Notes under the pieces: model-generated
The model's database searches: none
What the model was told of the DNA's origin: nothing
The model's input: only the letters and a program-made list of their open reading frames with translations
Shown: positions 45,289 through 54,803 of the stretch, in pieces
How positions within the stretch are numbered: position 1 is the stretch's first letter
How the letters are laid out: the number at the start of each line of letters is the position of its first letter
Program-made: the position numbers and the translations under genes
Assembly: GCA_964540815.1 (NCBI GenBank)
Contig: CAZIOH010000011.1
Coordinates: 31,970 to 95,969 of the forward strand
Length of the DNA: 64,000 nucleotides
Direction of reading: 5' to 3'
Origin: CAZIOH01 sp964540815
Lineage (GTDB): Bacteria; Myxococcota_A; Polyangia; Fen-1088

Positions 45289-46935
45289 ATGAAGCGCGCA
45301 CCAGCCGACCGCCCGGTCGATCGCCACCGCCACCGCCGGCGCGCACGCGCCGCGCGACGGTTCGCTCCGGCGGTCCACCTCGGATTCGTCTCGACCGTCT
45401 CGGTCGTCACCGCGGCGGTCGTCCTGGCCGTGGGGGTGGCCCCCCGCGCGGCCCGCGCGCAGACCGCGGCCGCCCCGCTGCCCGAGGACCGCGTGACCCT
45501 CGGCCTCGATCCCACCATGAGCCTCGATCCCTCGGCGCCCCAGGTGGGCGGCATCCCGGGCGGCATCGTCCCGGCGTCGTTCAGCCAGCGCTCGACCGAC
45601 GAGGGCGACTGGCGCTTCGACTACCACGGCATCCTGGTGGCGCCGCTCAATGTCAGCTTCGGCACCCGCCCGATGCCACTGCCCGGACAGTCCAGCAGCA
45701 CCTGGCATTCACCGCCGGTGGTGCCCGACGATCTCGAGACCTTCTCGCACACCGGGGTGGTGCCCACCACCTATGCCCAGCTGAACTTCTCCGAGGGAAA
45801 CAGCATCGTGCAGGGCAACGTCAGCATCGTCGCCCGGCAGGCCAACGCCTCCACCTCGTTCATCGAGCCGGTCTCGCAGCAGGGGATCACCGATCTGTTC
45901 GTCAGCTTCCTGCCACCCATCGACGATCCGCGCCTGCGGGTGTCGATCCTGGTGGGCGCGTTCTCGAGCCGCTACGGCGCGGGCGGCGAGTACGACGAGG
46001 GTCGCTACGGAACGCCGCTCATCGCCCGGGTGCGCGGGGTCGGGGAGCAGGTGTCCGCCAAGGCCGTCCTCGGGAGCTTCACGCTGCTGGCCGAGGAGGG
46101 GTTCATGGGCCAGGGGAACCAGGCCGGCTCGAGCGTGATCCCGGATCTGTGGAACGACTATGCCGACCCCGGGACCGGCGCGACCTTCGTGGCCCACGGG
46201 CACCTCGGGGTCGGCTACAAGACCTGGGGCACCCTCGCCGGGCACTACATCCGCGCGTTCAGCCGCGACGACCGGGCCGGGGCGCTCGCGCCGGACGGGT
46301 TGCTCGAGATCTCGGCCGCGGATCTGCGCCTCACGCTCGGGCGCTTCGGGCACCTCTACCTCGCCTACGCGCGGGCGGTCGGAGACAACGCCCGCACGGT
46401 GAGCCGGATCATCAGCGTCCTCAACACCCGCGGCGGCCCGGGGCTGATGGACAACTACCTCGGGGATCGGGCCTACGGGAACGGCACCCTCACGACGGTG
46501 GGCGGACAGTACGATCTCAGCCTCGGGCGCCTCGTCAGCTATCCCGAGCCGTTCACCGGGGATGGCCCGGACATCTACCTCAGCCTCTTTGGCATGCAGA
46601 CCCACGTGGCGAGCGGGGACAGCCGGTTCGACAACGTCACCATGCGCAAGTTCGGCGCCGAGGGGACCTACAGCCTGCTCTCCTGGCTGGCGGTCTCCGC
46701 CCGCTACGACAACGTCGCCCCCGACGTCGATCACGCCGACACCTCCTTCGCGGTGCTGTCGCCGCGGGTGATCCTGCGCAGCCACTGGCTGGCGACCAAC
46801 CAGCTCGTGCTGCAGTATTCGCGCTGGTTCGACGGCTCCCTGACCACGGTGCGAACGGGCTCTCCACCGCGACCAGACGTGACGGTGGTGCCCGACACCA
46901 GCATGCTCTCGCTGTCTGCCACCATGTGGTGGTGA
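45289..46935 (+). CDS. Outer-membrane beta-barrel protein (porin-like), paralogue B
   Basis: A 548-aa protein with an Arg-rich N-terminus, a signal peptide (VVTAAVVLAVGVAPRAARAQ) and a beta-barrel body. Start ATG 45289 is preferred to 45256 because GGAG lies 5 bases upstream. Several blocks match paralogue A in order (FTGDGPDI against FYGDGPDI; FLPPIDDPRL-type strand regions; HAHLGLIH and HGHLGVGY). It also ends in a Met-Trp-Trp (LSLSATMWW). Strand count cannot be given reliably. Likely co-transcribed with A and with the carbohydrate-binding-like lipoprotein 13 bp downstream. Confidence 0.82.
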   Translation: MKRAPADRPVDRHRHRRRARAARRFAPAVHLGFVSTVSVVTAAVVLAVGVAPRAARAQTAAAPLPEDRVTLGLDPTMSLDPSAPQVGGIPGGIVPASFSQRSTDEGDWRFDYHGILVAPLNVSFGTRPMPLPGQSSSTWHSPPVVPDDLETFSHTGVVPTTYAQLNFSEGNSIVQGNVSIVARQANASTSFIEPVSQQGITDLFVSFLPPIDDPRLRVSILVGAFSSRYGAGGEYDEGRYGTPLIARVRGVGEQVSAKAVLGSFTLLAEEGFMGQGNQAGSSVIPDLWNDYADPGTGATFVAHGHLGVGYKTWGTLAGHYIRAFSRDDRAGALAPDGLLEISAADLRLTLGRFGHLYLAYARAVGDNARTVSRIISVLNTRGGPGLMDNYLGDRAYGNGTLTTVGGQYDLSLGRLVSYPEPFTGDGPDIYLSLFGMQTHVASGDSRFDNVTMRKFGAEGTYSLLSWLAVSARYDNVAPDVDHADTSFAVLSPRVILRSHWLATNQLVLQYSRWFDGSLTTVRTGSPPRPDVTVVPDTSMLSLSATMWW

Positions 46936-46948
46936 GGAGCTCTCCGTC

Positions 46949-47803
46949 ATGTCCTGTCGAGGTTCGAGCACGACCGAGCGCAAGCGCAAGATGACCACGA
47001 TGACCACGATGACGACGACGACCACGACGGCCACGGCTGCGCGCGCGCGCGCGGCCCTGTCCGCGACGCTGCTCCTCGCGCTCGCCACCGTCGGATGCAT
47101 CGGGGTCTCCCGCCCCCGCGTGAAGGCGAGCTCCAAGGCCAGCGCGGGGTCTCCTCCGATCAGCGCGACCGTGCTGGCCCGAGCCGGCGTCAAGGTCTGC
47201 GCCGGTGGCCTCACGCGCCCGGCCGACGACGGGGATCTCGACGACTTCGAGGATCGCAACAACCAGCTGACGCCGCTGTCCGGACGCGACGGCTACTGGT
47301 GGACCAAGAAGGACGACAAGGGCTCGACGGTCGAGCCGAAGGTGCTCGGGCCGTCCCCCGGCGGCGCCGGGGGATCGTCCCGCGCCATGCACGTGTGGGG
47401 GCACACGGCCAGCGGCGAAGGCGCGTGGGGCGCGGGCGTGGGCGTGAACCTCTCGACCCACGGGCCCTACGATGCCGAGCGCTATGCCGGCATCTCGTTC
47501 AAGGCCAAGATCGGGGCCGATTCGACCCGCAACGTCCGCTTCAAGATCGGCGACATCAACACCCACCAGGACGGCGGGGTCTGCAAGTTCTGCTGGAACC
47601 ACTTCGGCAAGGATCTGGAGCTCACCACCGAGTGGCAGGAGTACAAGATCCTCTTCGCGAACGTCAAGCAGGAGGAAGGCTGGGGCAGCCCGCGACCGCC
47701 GGCGGTCTTGCCCGGCAAGCTCATCTCCATCGACTGGTCGATCGGGACTGGACTCACGTACGACCTCTGGATCGACGACATCACCTTCCTCGATTGCCAG
47801 TAG
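46949..47803 (+). CDS. Lipoprotein with carbohydrate-binding-like beta domain
   Basis: A 284-aa protein. The N-terminus is extended by a Thr/Met repeat (MTTMTTMTTTTTTATA, from tandem ACGACC-type triplets at about 46993-47036), then a hydrophobic stretch with lipobox ATVGC near 50. The body opens with DDGDLDDFEDRNNQ and shows strands such as GISFKAKIGADSTRNVRFKIGD and SIDWSIGTGLTYDLWIDDITF, as in galactose-binding/CBM11-like or CIA30-like domains. Two Cys pairs could form disulfides. ATG 46949 has GGAG about 9 bases upstream. It follows the two porin-like genes, so it may deliver or hold a sugar ligand; that is inference. Confidence 0.78.
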   Translation: MSCRGSSTTERKRKMTTMTTMTTTTTTATAARARAALSATLLLALATVGCIGVSRPRVKASSKASAGSPPISATVLARAGVKVCAGGLTRPADDGDLDDFEDRNNQLTPLSGRDGYWWTKKDDKGSTVEPKVLGPSPGGAGGSSRAMHVWGHTASGEGAWGAGVGVNLSTHGPYDAERYAGISFKAKIGADSTRNVRFKIGDINTHQDGGVCKFCWNHFGKDLELTTEWQEYKILFANVKQEEGWGSPRPPAVLPGKLISIDWSIGTGLTYDLWIDDITFLDCQ

Positions 47804-47893
47804 GGTCCGCCTCGTCCACGGAACGGGGAGCGGGGACCAGGACGGGCAAGAGGGTTTGCTTGCCTTGGCTGAACATCTGGATAGGATGAAAGG
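47804..47893. repeat. Short copy of the GAGGAC-type intergenic repeat
   Basis: CCTCGTCCACGGAACGGGG followed by AGCGGGGACCAGGACGGGCAAG, at about 47811-47850, shares the GGGGA...GGAC...GACGGGCAAG order with the copy at 15536-15580. It is more degenerate and shorter than the other copies. Confidence 0.4.
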
Positions 47894-49990
47894 ATGTCCA
47901 GTGTCGAGACGGCAGCCTCCGAGGTGCCTGGGGCCGTGCTCAATCCGGCGCAGCAGCGGGCGGTCGACTTCGGCGATGGGCCACTGCTGATCATCGCCGG
48001 TGCCGGCTCGGGGAAGACCCAGACCCTCGCGCACCGGGTGGCCACCCTGGTCCGCCGGGGGGCCGATCCGCGCCGCATCCTGCTCCTCACCTTCACCCGG
48101 CGGGCGGCCGCCGAGATGGTCCGCCGGGTGGGGCACTTGCTCGCAACGTCGTGGCATTCGGGGGCCGGCCCGCGGGCGCCGGAGAGCCTGGCGTGGGCGG
48201 GGACCTTCCACGCGGTCGCCAATCGCCTGCTGCGCCAGCACGCCGAGGCGCTGGGGCTCGATCCGGCCTTCACCCTCCTCGATCGCGAGGACTCCGCCGA
48301 TCTGCTCGATCGCCTTCGACAGCAGCTCGCGCTCGCGGAGAGCCGGCGTCGCTTCCCGCGCAAGGGGACCTGCCTCGCCATCTACTCCATGGTCATGAAC
48401 ACCCGGGCGCCCTTGCGGGCCTGCCTCGAGCGCGCCTTCCCCTTCTTCCTCGAATGGGAGGAGGCGCTGCGCCGGCTGTTCGGTGCCTACACCGAAGCCA
48501 AGCTCGCCCGTCAAGTGCTGGACTACGACGATCTGCTGGTCTACTGGCTGCACCTGATGGTGGAGGCGCCGGCGTGCCTCGAGCGCCTCTTCGATCACGT
48601 CCTGGTCGACGAGTACCAGGACACCAACGCCATCCAGGCGGAGATCCTCCGCCGCCTCCGCCCGAGTGGACGCGGCGTGACGGTGGTCGGCGACGACGCC
48701 CAGGCGATCTATTCGTTTCGCGGCGCCACCGTGCGCAACATCCTCGACTTCCCGGCGCAGTACGCGCCCGCCGCCGCGGTGCTCACCCTCGAGCAAAACT
48801 ACCGCTCGACGCCCTCCATCCTCGACGCCAGCAACGCGGTCATCGGGCTCGCGCGTGAGCGCTTCACCAAGGATCTGTTTTCCGCGCGGGGAGCCGGCGC
48901 ACCGCCTGGCCTCGTGACGGTGGCCGACGAGGATGCGCAGGTCACCTGGGTCGCCGACCGCATCCTCGAGCAGCGCGAGGCAGGCATCCCGCTGAAGCAG
49001 CAGGCGGTGCTGTTCCGGTCGTCCCACCACAGCGACGCCCTCGAGCTCGAGCTCGGCCGCCGCAACCTCCCCTACGTCAAGTTCGGCGGGCTGCGGTTCC
49101 TCGAATCGGCGCACGTCAAGGACGCGCTCGCGTGCCTGCGGTGGGCCGAGAACCCCAGGGACACGCTGGCGATCTTCCGCACCCTGCAGCTCCTCCCGGG
49201 CGTGGGGCCCAAGGTCGCGGAGAAGGTCGCCGAGAGCCTCGGCGGGACAGGCTCGGCTCCTCTCCACACCACCCACCACGGCCTCTGCCCGCCTTCGGAG
49301 GCCCTCGCCTCCCTTCAGCCCCCGCCCGCGGCCCGGGCGGACTGGCCGCGGCTGATCGCGCTCGTGACCCGGCTTCACGACCGGCTCACGCCCTGGGTCG
49401 GGCAGCTCGGGCTCGTGCGCCGGTGGTACGAGCCCTACCTCGAGGCCCGGTACGACAACGCCCGCACCCGGCTCGGCGATCTCCTCGAGCTCGAGCGGCT
49501 GGCCGATGCATCCCCGAGCCGCGAGCGTTTCCTCTCCGAGCTGATCCTCGACCCGCCCGATCTCACGGGGATGGAGGCGGGGGCTCCCCACCTCGACGAG
49601 GATTACCTCATCCTCTCCACCATCCACTCCGCCAAGGGGCAGGAGTGGGACACCGTGTTCGTCCTCAACGTCGCCGACGGTTGCCTGCCCTCGGATCTCG
49701 CCACCGGGACCACGGAGGAGATCGAGGAGGAGCGGCGCCTGCTGTACGTGGCCATGACCCGGGCCAAGAACACCCTCGAGCTCATCCATCCGCTGAGGTT
49801 CTTCGTCCGCCAGCAGTCGCGGGCCGGGGACCGCCATGTGCTGACGCCCCGCTCCCGCTTCCTCACCGACAGCGTCCTGCCCCGGTTCGCCTGCAGCGCG
49901 CCAGTGTCCTCCAGCCTGGCGACGCCTGCATCGGTCACCCCGCCCTTCCGGGTCGACGTGGCCGCCAAGCTCCGCTCCATCTGGAGCTGA
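47894..49990 (+). CDS. UvrD/PcrA-type superfamily 1 DNA helicase
   Basis: A 698-aa ATP-dependent 3'-5' helicase. The Q-motif LNPAQQRAV is at about 16-24, Walker A AGAGSGKTQ with Lys41, Walker B-like VDEYQDTN, motif III-like VGDDAQAIYSFRGA, QNYRSTP, HSAKGQEWDTVFV, and motif VI LLYVAMTRAKN. These cover all SF1A motifs, and length is close to E. coli UvrD (720 aa). The C-terminal tail that binds UvrB/RNAP in UvrD is short and not clearly conserved, so the name uvrD is not assigned. Likely roles: nucleotide excision or mismatch repair, or removal of blocked forks. Confidence 0.95.
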   Translation: MSSVETAASEVPGAVLNPAQQRAVDFGDGPLLIIAGAGSGKTQTLAHRVATLVRRGADPRRILLLTFTRRAAAEMVRRVGHLLATSWHSGAGPRAPESLAWAGTFHAVANRLLRQHAEALGLDPAFTLLDREDSADLLDRLRQQLALAESRRRFPRKGTCLAIYSMVMNTRAPLRACLERAFPFFLEWEEALRRLFGAYTEAKLARQVLDYDDLLVYWLHLMVEAPACLERLFDHVLVDEYQDTNAIQAEILRRLRPSGRGVTVVGDDAQAIYSFRGATVRNILDFPAQYAPAAAVLTLEQNYRSTPSILDASNAVIGLARERFTKDLFSARGAGAPPGLVTVADEDAQVTWVADRILEQREAGIPLKQQAVLFRSSHHSDALELELGRRNLPYVKFGGLRFLESAHVKDALACLRWAENPRDTLAIFRTLQLLPGVGPKVAEKVAESLGGTGSAPLHTTHHGLCPPSEALASLQPPPAARADWPRLIALVTRLHDRLTPWVGQLGLVRRWYEPYLEARYDNARTRLGDLLELERLADASPSRERFLSELILDPPDLTGMEAGAPHLDEDYLILSTIHSAKGQEWDTVFVLNVADGCLPSDLATGTTEEIEEERRLLYVAMTRAKNTLELIHPLRFFVRQQSRAGDRHVLTPRSRFLTDSVLPRFACSAPVSSSLATPASVTPPFRVDVAAKLRSIWS

Positions 49991-50001
49991 CGCCCGGCCT
50001 C

Positions 50002-51521
50002 CTAGAGCCCGTCCTTCAGGATGTCGCCACTGTTGACGACCTCGAAGTCACTGCCCTTGACCTTCGACAGGCCGGACACGATGCCGTCCATGATCGGGGC
50101 CCAGCCCTCGTTGGACTCGCCGGTGATGTACCAGTCGCTCCCGTTGTCGGCCAGGATGATCCCGTACTTCTTCATGGCCGTCAGGATCACCAGGGTCGCG
50201 CCGGAGGCGCCGCTGGTGTCGTAGGTGGCCTTGAGGCGGAGCCGCAACCCCATCGGTGGCAAGGTCGCGTCCGACGAGCCGGCGGCGTGGACCGCGGGGT
50301 GGATGTAGCCCTGGTACGAGTTGTTCATGGTGAAGCGAATGGCGTGACGGATGGCGCCCGCCTTGACCTCGTCGAGGCGCACCAGGCCCGGCAGGATCGG
50401 CAAGCCGGCGGCATCGGCCGAGGTCCAGCCCGCCGTGCGGAGGTCATTGCTGCCGAGGTGGAAGATGGCCCCGTTCGAGGCTCTCCAGCCAGCGCTTCCA
50501 GTGCTCCCGGTCGGGTTCATGGCCGCGTACAGCTCGTAGAGCGTGCAGTTGTCGGGGGCTCCGGCGGTGTCGAGGTAGAGGACATGGCGATCCGAATCGG
50601 TCGGCGCACCCGGTCCGCCCTCGATCGGGGCGGTGAGCGGAATCGGATAGCAAAACAGGTTCCCGCCCGTCGCGCAGGGCAATCGATCGCTCTCGGTACT
50701 GCCGTACGACTCGGTCCAGGTGATGGGCTGCGGGGTGGCCCCCGTCCCGGTCGTGAAGGGGATGCCGTAGAGATCCGTGACGGTGCCCCAGTCCGGGTGG
50801 AGCCCGCGGGTGGGGAGCATCTTGGCGATGTAGGTCGCGCTGTCCGGCCTGGTCGGATCGGCGGAGACGTCTCGGTTCCAGGGATTGTCGGCCGGGAAGA
50901 TCCGGCATGGTCCCACCATGGGGCTCATTCCGCCCGGGTTGCCACTTGCGCCGCCCGAGGCCGCCATGGCCCCGCCCGTGCCGGGGCCACGGCCAGCCCC
51001 ACCGCTGTTGCCCCCCGTGCTCCCGGACATGCCACCGCTGGTGGCCACGACGGCTCCGCCGCTTCCGGACTTGTTGCCGCTCGCGCCGCCGCTCGCGCCG
51101 CCCGTTCCGGTCGCGGCCTTGCCGCCCGAGCCGCCCGAGACACCAACGACGGCGGTCTCGCTCTTCGACCCGCATCCCACGCCCGACGCCAAGGTCACCG
51201 CCAGGGCCAGCGCCAGCCTGGCAGCCGACGAGCGTTGCGAGCTGGCGCTCGACAAAGCTTGCGAGCTGGCGCTCGACAAAGCTTGCGAGCTGGCGCTCGA
51301 CGAATTTTGCGAANNNNNNNNNNNNNNNNNNNNNNNNNNNNNNNNNNNNNNNNNNNNNNNNNNNNNNNNNNNNNNNNNNNNNNNNNNNNNNNNNNNNNNN
51401 NNNNNNNNNNNNNTTGCGAGCTGGCGCTCGACAAAGCTTGCGAGCTGGCGCTCGACGAATTTTGCGAACTGGCGCGCGACGGATGCGAGCTCGAGCCATC
51501 GACCCCGAACACTGATTGCAT
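50002..51521 (-). CDS. Lipoprotein with Ser/Ala repeat N-terminus, interrupted by assembly gap
   Basis: Body from 51279 down to 50002 reads a 425-aa frame. SSASSQAL repeats lead into a signal-like stretch (ARLALALAVTLASGVGC) with lipobox, then a Gly/Ser/Ala-rich linker and a compact domain opening CRIFPADNPWNRDVSADP. That domain is a recurring type in myxobacterial lipoproteins, of unknown function. The first codon in that frame is TTG. A real ATG at 51521 lies beyond the 100-N gap and also encodes the repeat, so the start is unknown and the frame across the gap cannot be checked. Repeats placed before a signal peptide would be odd; they may instead be leader DNA. Confidence 0.65.
51235..51485. 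repeat. 24-bp tandem repeat containing an unresolved 100-N assembly gap
   Basis: Three units of TTGCGAGCTGGCGCTCGACAAAGC type (51235-51258, 51259-51282, variant 51283-51306) precede the gap. Two more (51414-51437, 51438-51461) and a degenerate one (51462-51485) follow it. The 55 bases before the gap (51259-51313) are identical to the 55 after it (51414-51468), so the array probably collapsed during assembly and its real length is unknown. The last unit variant ends in GAATT. On the minus strand the unit encodes SSASSQAL in frame. Confidence 0.92.
51314..51413. other. Assembly gap (100 N)
   Basis: Exactly 100 N, the usual placeholder for a gap of unknown length in a scaffold. No sequence can be read here. 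Confidence 0.99.
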
Positions 51522-51800
51522 TGCGACCCCCGGGCCCTGATATTGTCTGACGTTCCTCGTGACTCGTCCACTCTCGTCAGATCCCGCACGGAAGTTTATG
51601 CGCCCGGTCCAGCTCCGGCTGGGTCGGAATTCACAACGGGAGCGCTCGCCGTGGCCACCCCCGCGGGGGGCCGAAAGCGGCGCGTCGTGATGCCCTGACG
51701 TCCTGTCCGCTTTACTAGACAGCCCCCCAAATGTCGTCTATAGAGTCCGCAATCCGTCCTTGCTGTTGACGCTGCTCACGCTGCTTCCGGAGAAACACAC

Positions 51801-52910
51801 ATGACCGCCTCGATATCTCGCTCGATCCATCGCGCGTGCACATCCACATCCACATGCACCTGCGCTTCCACGCGCAGGCCCCCGACCGGACGCGTCCGCA
51901 TCAAGGTGCTCGCGCTCGGGCTGACCTCGCTCGTCTCCCTGGCCTCCGCGAGCCACGCCTCGGTGGCCCACGCGCAGGTCAAGCTCCTCAACGTGTCCTA
52001 TGACCCGACGCGCGAGCTCTACCAGGACGTCAACAAGACCTTCGCCGAGCAATGGAAGAAGCAGAGCGGGCAGACCGTGGACATCAGCCAGTCACACGGG
52101 GGCTCGGGCAAGCAGGCGCGGGCCGTCATCGACGGCCTGGAGGCGGATGTGGTGACCCTGGCCCTGGCCTACGACATCGACGCCATCGCCGAGAAGTCGA
52201 AGCGACTCCCCGCGACCTGGGCCACCCGCCTGCCCAACCACTCGACGCCCTACACCTCCACTGTGGTGTTCGTGGTCCGCAAGGGAAATCCACGACAGAT
52301 TCACGACTGGGAGGACCTGGCCAAGCCCGGCACCATCGTCGTGACCTCGAATCCCAAGACCTCGGGGGGAGGTCGCTGGGCCTACCTTGCCGCCTGGGGC
52401 TGGGCAGAGAAGAAGTATGGCGGGGACCGCGCCAAGGTGGAAGGGTACGTCAAGGCCCTGTACAAGAACGTCCCGGTGCTCGACTCCGGAGCCCGCGGCT
52501 CGACCGTGACCTTCGCGCAGCGAGCCATCGGGCACGTGCTCCTGGCCTGGGAGAACGAGGCGGCCTTGCTCGTCAACGAGATGGGCAAGGACAAGTTCGA
52601 CGTCGTCTACCCCAAGGTCAGCATCCTGGCCGAGCCGCCCGTGGCGGTGGTGGACCGCAACGTGGACAAGCACAACACGCGGCCGGCGGCGGAGGCCTAC
52701 CTCAAGTTCCTGTACAGCGACGAGGGCCAGGAACTGGGGGCCAAGCACCACTACCGCCCGACCAGCCCCGCCATCCTCGGTCGTCACCCCGAGTTCCCGA
52801 AGCTGGAGCTCTTCTCGGTCGACGAGCGCTTCGGAGGCTGGCAGGCGGCCCACAAGGCGCACTTCGCCGACGGGGGCCTGTTCGACAAGATCTACCAGCC
52901 CGGCTCCTGA
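51801..52910 (+). CDS. Periplasmic sulfate-binding protein
   Basis: A 369-aa protein of the Sbp/CysP family. The N-terminal region is long (about 55 residues) with a Cys/Thr-rich start and a hydrophobic signal stretch (VLALGLTSLVSLASASHA). The mature protein shows the family order: LLNVSYDPTRELYQDVN, QSHGGSGKQARAVIDGLEADVVTLAL, NPKTSGGGRWAYLAAW, VLDSGARGSTVTFAQ and a C-terminal LFSVDERFGGW. Binds sulfate or thiosulfate for CysT-CysW. ATG 51801 has GGAG about 9 bases upstream. First of three co-directional genes; the permease gene starts 4 bp later. No CysA ATPase gene is present in the window. Confidence 0.94.
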   Translation: MTASISRSIHRACTSTSTCTCASTRRPPTGRVRIKVLALGLTSLVSLASASHASVAHAQVKLLNVSYDPTRELYQDVNKTFAEQWKKQSGQTVDISQSHGGSGKQARAVIDGLEADVVTLALAYDIDAIAEKSKRLPATWATRLPNHSTPYTSTVVFVVRKGNPRQIHDWEDLAKPGTIVVTSNPKTSGGGRWAYLAAWGWAEKKYGGDRAKVEGYVKALYKNVPVLDSGARGSTVTFAQRAIGHVLLAWENEAALLVNEMGKDKFDVVYPKVSILAEPPVAVVDRNVDKHNTRPAAEAYLKFLYSDEGQELGAKHHYRPTSPAILGRHPEFPKLELFSVDERFGGWQAAHKAHFADGGLFDKIYQPGS

Positions 52911-52913
52911 GGC

Positions 52914-53825
52914 GTGGCTCCCGAAATGGGCAGGGTGCCGGCGACTTCTGGGGCGCCCGGCGCGTCGGGCTTGGCGCCCGCGCGCTCCAGTCGACCGGGG
53001 TGGCGGGCCCGGGCTGGCGTGCTGCCGGGCTTCGGGCTGTCGCTCGGCTACACGCTCGTCTACCTCAGCCTGCTGGTGCTCATCCCGCTCGCCGGGCTGG
53101 TCGTCAAGAGCAGCACCCTCAGCTGGGACGAGCTCGTGGCCGCGGTGGCCTCGCCGCGGGCCCTCGCCGCGTACCGTCTGACCTTCGGGGCCGCGCTGGT
53201 GGCGGCCGTCGCCAACGCCGTGTTCGGGTTGATCATCGCCTGGGTGCTGGTGCGGTACCGGTTCCCGGGCAAGGACCTGGCGGATGCGCTGGTCGACCTG
53301 CCGTTTGCCTTGCCCACCGCGGTGGCGGGCATCGCCCTGACGGCGCTGTACGCCGACAACGGCTGGGTCGGCCGGGTGCTGGCGCCGCTCGGGATCCACG
53401 TCGCGTACTCTCCGGCTGGCGTGACCCTGGCCATGCTGTTCGTCGGGTTACCCTTCGTGGTGCGGACGGTGGAGCCGATCTTGCGGGATCTCGACCCGCA
53501 GATCGAGGAGGCGGCCGCCACCCTCGGCGCGACGCGCTTTCAGACCATCGCCCACGTGATCTTGCCGACCCTGATCCCACCCGCCCTGACCGGATTCGCG
53601 CTGGCCTTCGCCCGCGGGCTTGGTGAGTACGGCTCGATCGTGTTTATCTCGGGGAACATGCCGATGCGCACCGAGATCGTCCCGCTGCTCATCCTCACCA
53701 AGCTCGAGCAGTACGACTATGCGGGAGCGACCGCCATCGCCCTCGTCATGCTGATCGCCTCGTTCAGTCTCCTGCTGGTGATCAACGGCCTGCAGGCCGC
53801 AATGACCCGCAAGGGCCGCAGCTAG
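52914..53825 (+). CDS. cysT: Sulfate ABC transporter permease, CysT type
   Basis: A 303-aa permease with a soluble N-terminal stretch of about 40 residues and six membrane helices. The ATPase-contact (EAA) loop reads EEAAATLGATRFQTIAHVIL. Conserved parts such as DLPFALPTAVAGIAL and FARGLGEYGSIVFISGNMP match CysT/CysU. GTG start 52914 (ATG 52926 also possible). It forms a heterodimer with the CysW-like permease encoded 16 bp downstream. Confidence 0.94.
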   Translation: MAPEMGRVPATSGAPGASGLAPARSSRPGWRARAGVLPGFGLSLGYTLVYLSLLVLIPLAGLVVKSSTLSWDELVAAVASPRALAAYRLTFGAALVAAVANAVFGLIIAWVLVRYRFPGKDLADALVDLPFALPTAVAGIALTALYADNGWVGRVLAPLGIHVAYSPAGVTLAMLFVGLPFVVRTVEPILRDLDPQIEEAAATLGATRFQTIAHVILPTLIPPALTGFALAFARGLGEYGSIVFISGNMPMRTEIVPLLILTKLEQYDYAGATAIALVMLIASFSLLLVINGLQAAMTRKGRS

Positions 53826-53841
53826 TGCGGCCGGTGACCGG

Positions 53842-54786
53842 ATGACCAGCCTCGCGGCGATCGCCTCTGCCAACGCGTCCGCCTCTGCCTCCGCCCCGGC
53901 GCCAGGCCCGGCGCAGCCTGGCCGGCGCGGCGGCCGGGCGGCCCGGGCCGACGCCGACAGCCGCCTCACCCGAGGCTGCCTGATCTTCGCGGCCTGCGGA
54001 TTCCTCGGCCTCTTCGTGGCCCTGCCCATCTCGTCGGTTTTCGTCGAGGCCCTGCGCGCCGGGCCGGGTGCGTACTGGGAGGCCATCACCCAGCCCGACG
54101 CCCTGGCGGCCCTGCGGCTCACCCTGCTGACGGCGGCGGTCGCCGTGCCCCTGAACCTGGTGTTCGGTGTGGCAGCGGCCTGGCTCATCGCGCGCTACCG
54201 TTTTCCGGGCAAGACCGCCCTCACCACCCTCATCGATCTGCCGTTCAGCGTGTCGCCGGTCATCTCGGGCCTGATCTTCGTGCTGCTGCTCGGGGCGCGC
54301 GGGCTCCTCGGTCCCTGGCTCGAGGCGCACGACATCCACGTGATCTTCGCCGTGCCGGGGATCATCCTCGCCACCACCTTCGTGACCTTTCCCTTCGTGG
54401 CGCGCGAGGTGCTGCCGGTCATGCAAGAGGTCGGCAGCGACGAGGAGGAGGCCGCCTTGACCCTGGGGGCGAGCGGCTGGCAGATCCTGCTGCACGTGAC
54501 CCTGCCGAAGATCAAGTGGGGGCTCCTCTACGGCGTGGTGCTCTGTAACGCGCGCGCCATGGGCGAGTTCGGCGCGGTCTCGGTGGTCTCCGGGCACATC
54601 CGCGGCCTCACCAACACGCTCCCCCTGCACGTGGAGATCCTCTACAACGAGTACAACCTGGTGGGAGCGTTCGCCGTGGCCTCCATCCTGACGCTGCTGG
54701 CCTTCGCGACCCTGGTCGCCAAGAAGCTGATCGAATGGCGGCGCGCCGAGGACGCCTCCCCCGAAACACGCCACCGCCGGACCTGA
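53842..54786 (+). CDS. cysW: Sulfate ABC transporter permease, CysW type
   Basis: A 314-aa permease with about six membrane helices. Conserved CysW features: LIDLPFSVSPVISGLIFVLL, an EAA-type loop EEEAALTLGASGWQILLHV, and ARAMGEFGAVSVVSGHIRGLTNTLPLHVEILYNEY in the last third. The N-terminus is extended by about 40 Ala/Pro/Arg-rich residues. It probably pairs with CysT. The missing ATPase gene must lie elsewhere or be shared with another importer. Converges on the XRE-cupin regulator with 17 bp between stops. Confidence 0.94.
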   Translation: MTSLAAIASANASASASAPAPGPAQPGRRGGRAARADADSRLTRGCLIFAACGFLGLFVALPISSVFVEALRAGPGAYWEAITQPDALAALRLTLLTAAVAVPLNLVFGVAAAWLIARYRFPGKTALTTLIDLPFSVSPVISGLIFVLLLGARGLLGPWLEAHDIHVIFAVPGIILATTFVTFPFVAREVLPVMQEVGSDEEEAALTLGASGWQILLHVTLPKIKWGLLYGVVLCNARAMGEFGAVSVVSGHIRGLTNTLPLHVEILYNEYNLVGAFAVASILTLLAFATLVAKKLIEWRRAEDASPETRHRRT

Positions 54787-54803
54787 GGAGCGGTCGGGCG
54801 AGG

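Noticed and set aside
51235..51485. CRISPR array
   Set aside because: Units are directly adjacent with no spacers and no cas genes are present, so it is a tandem repeat.
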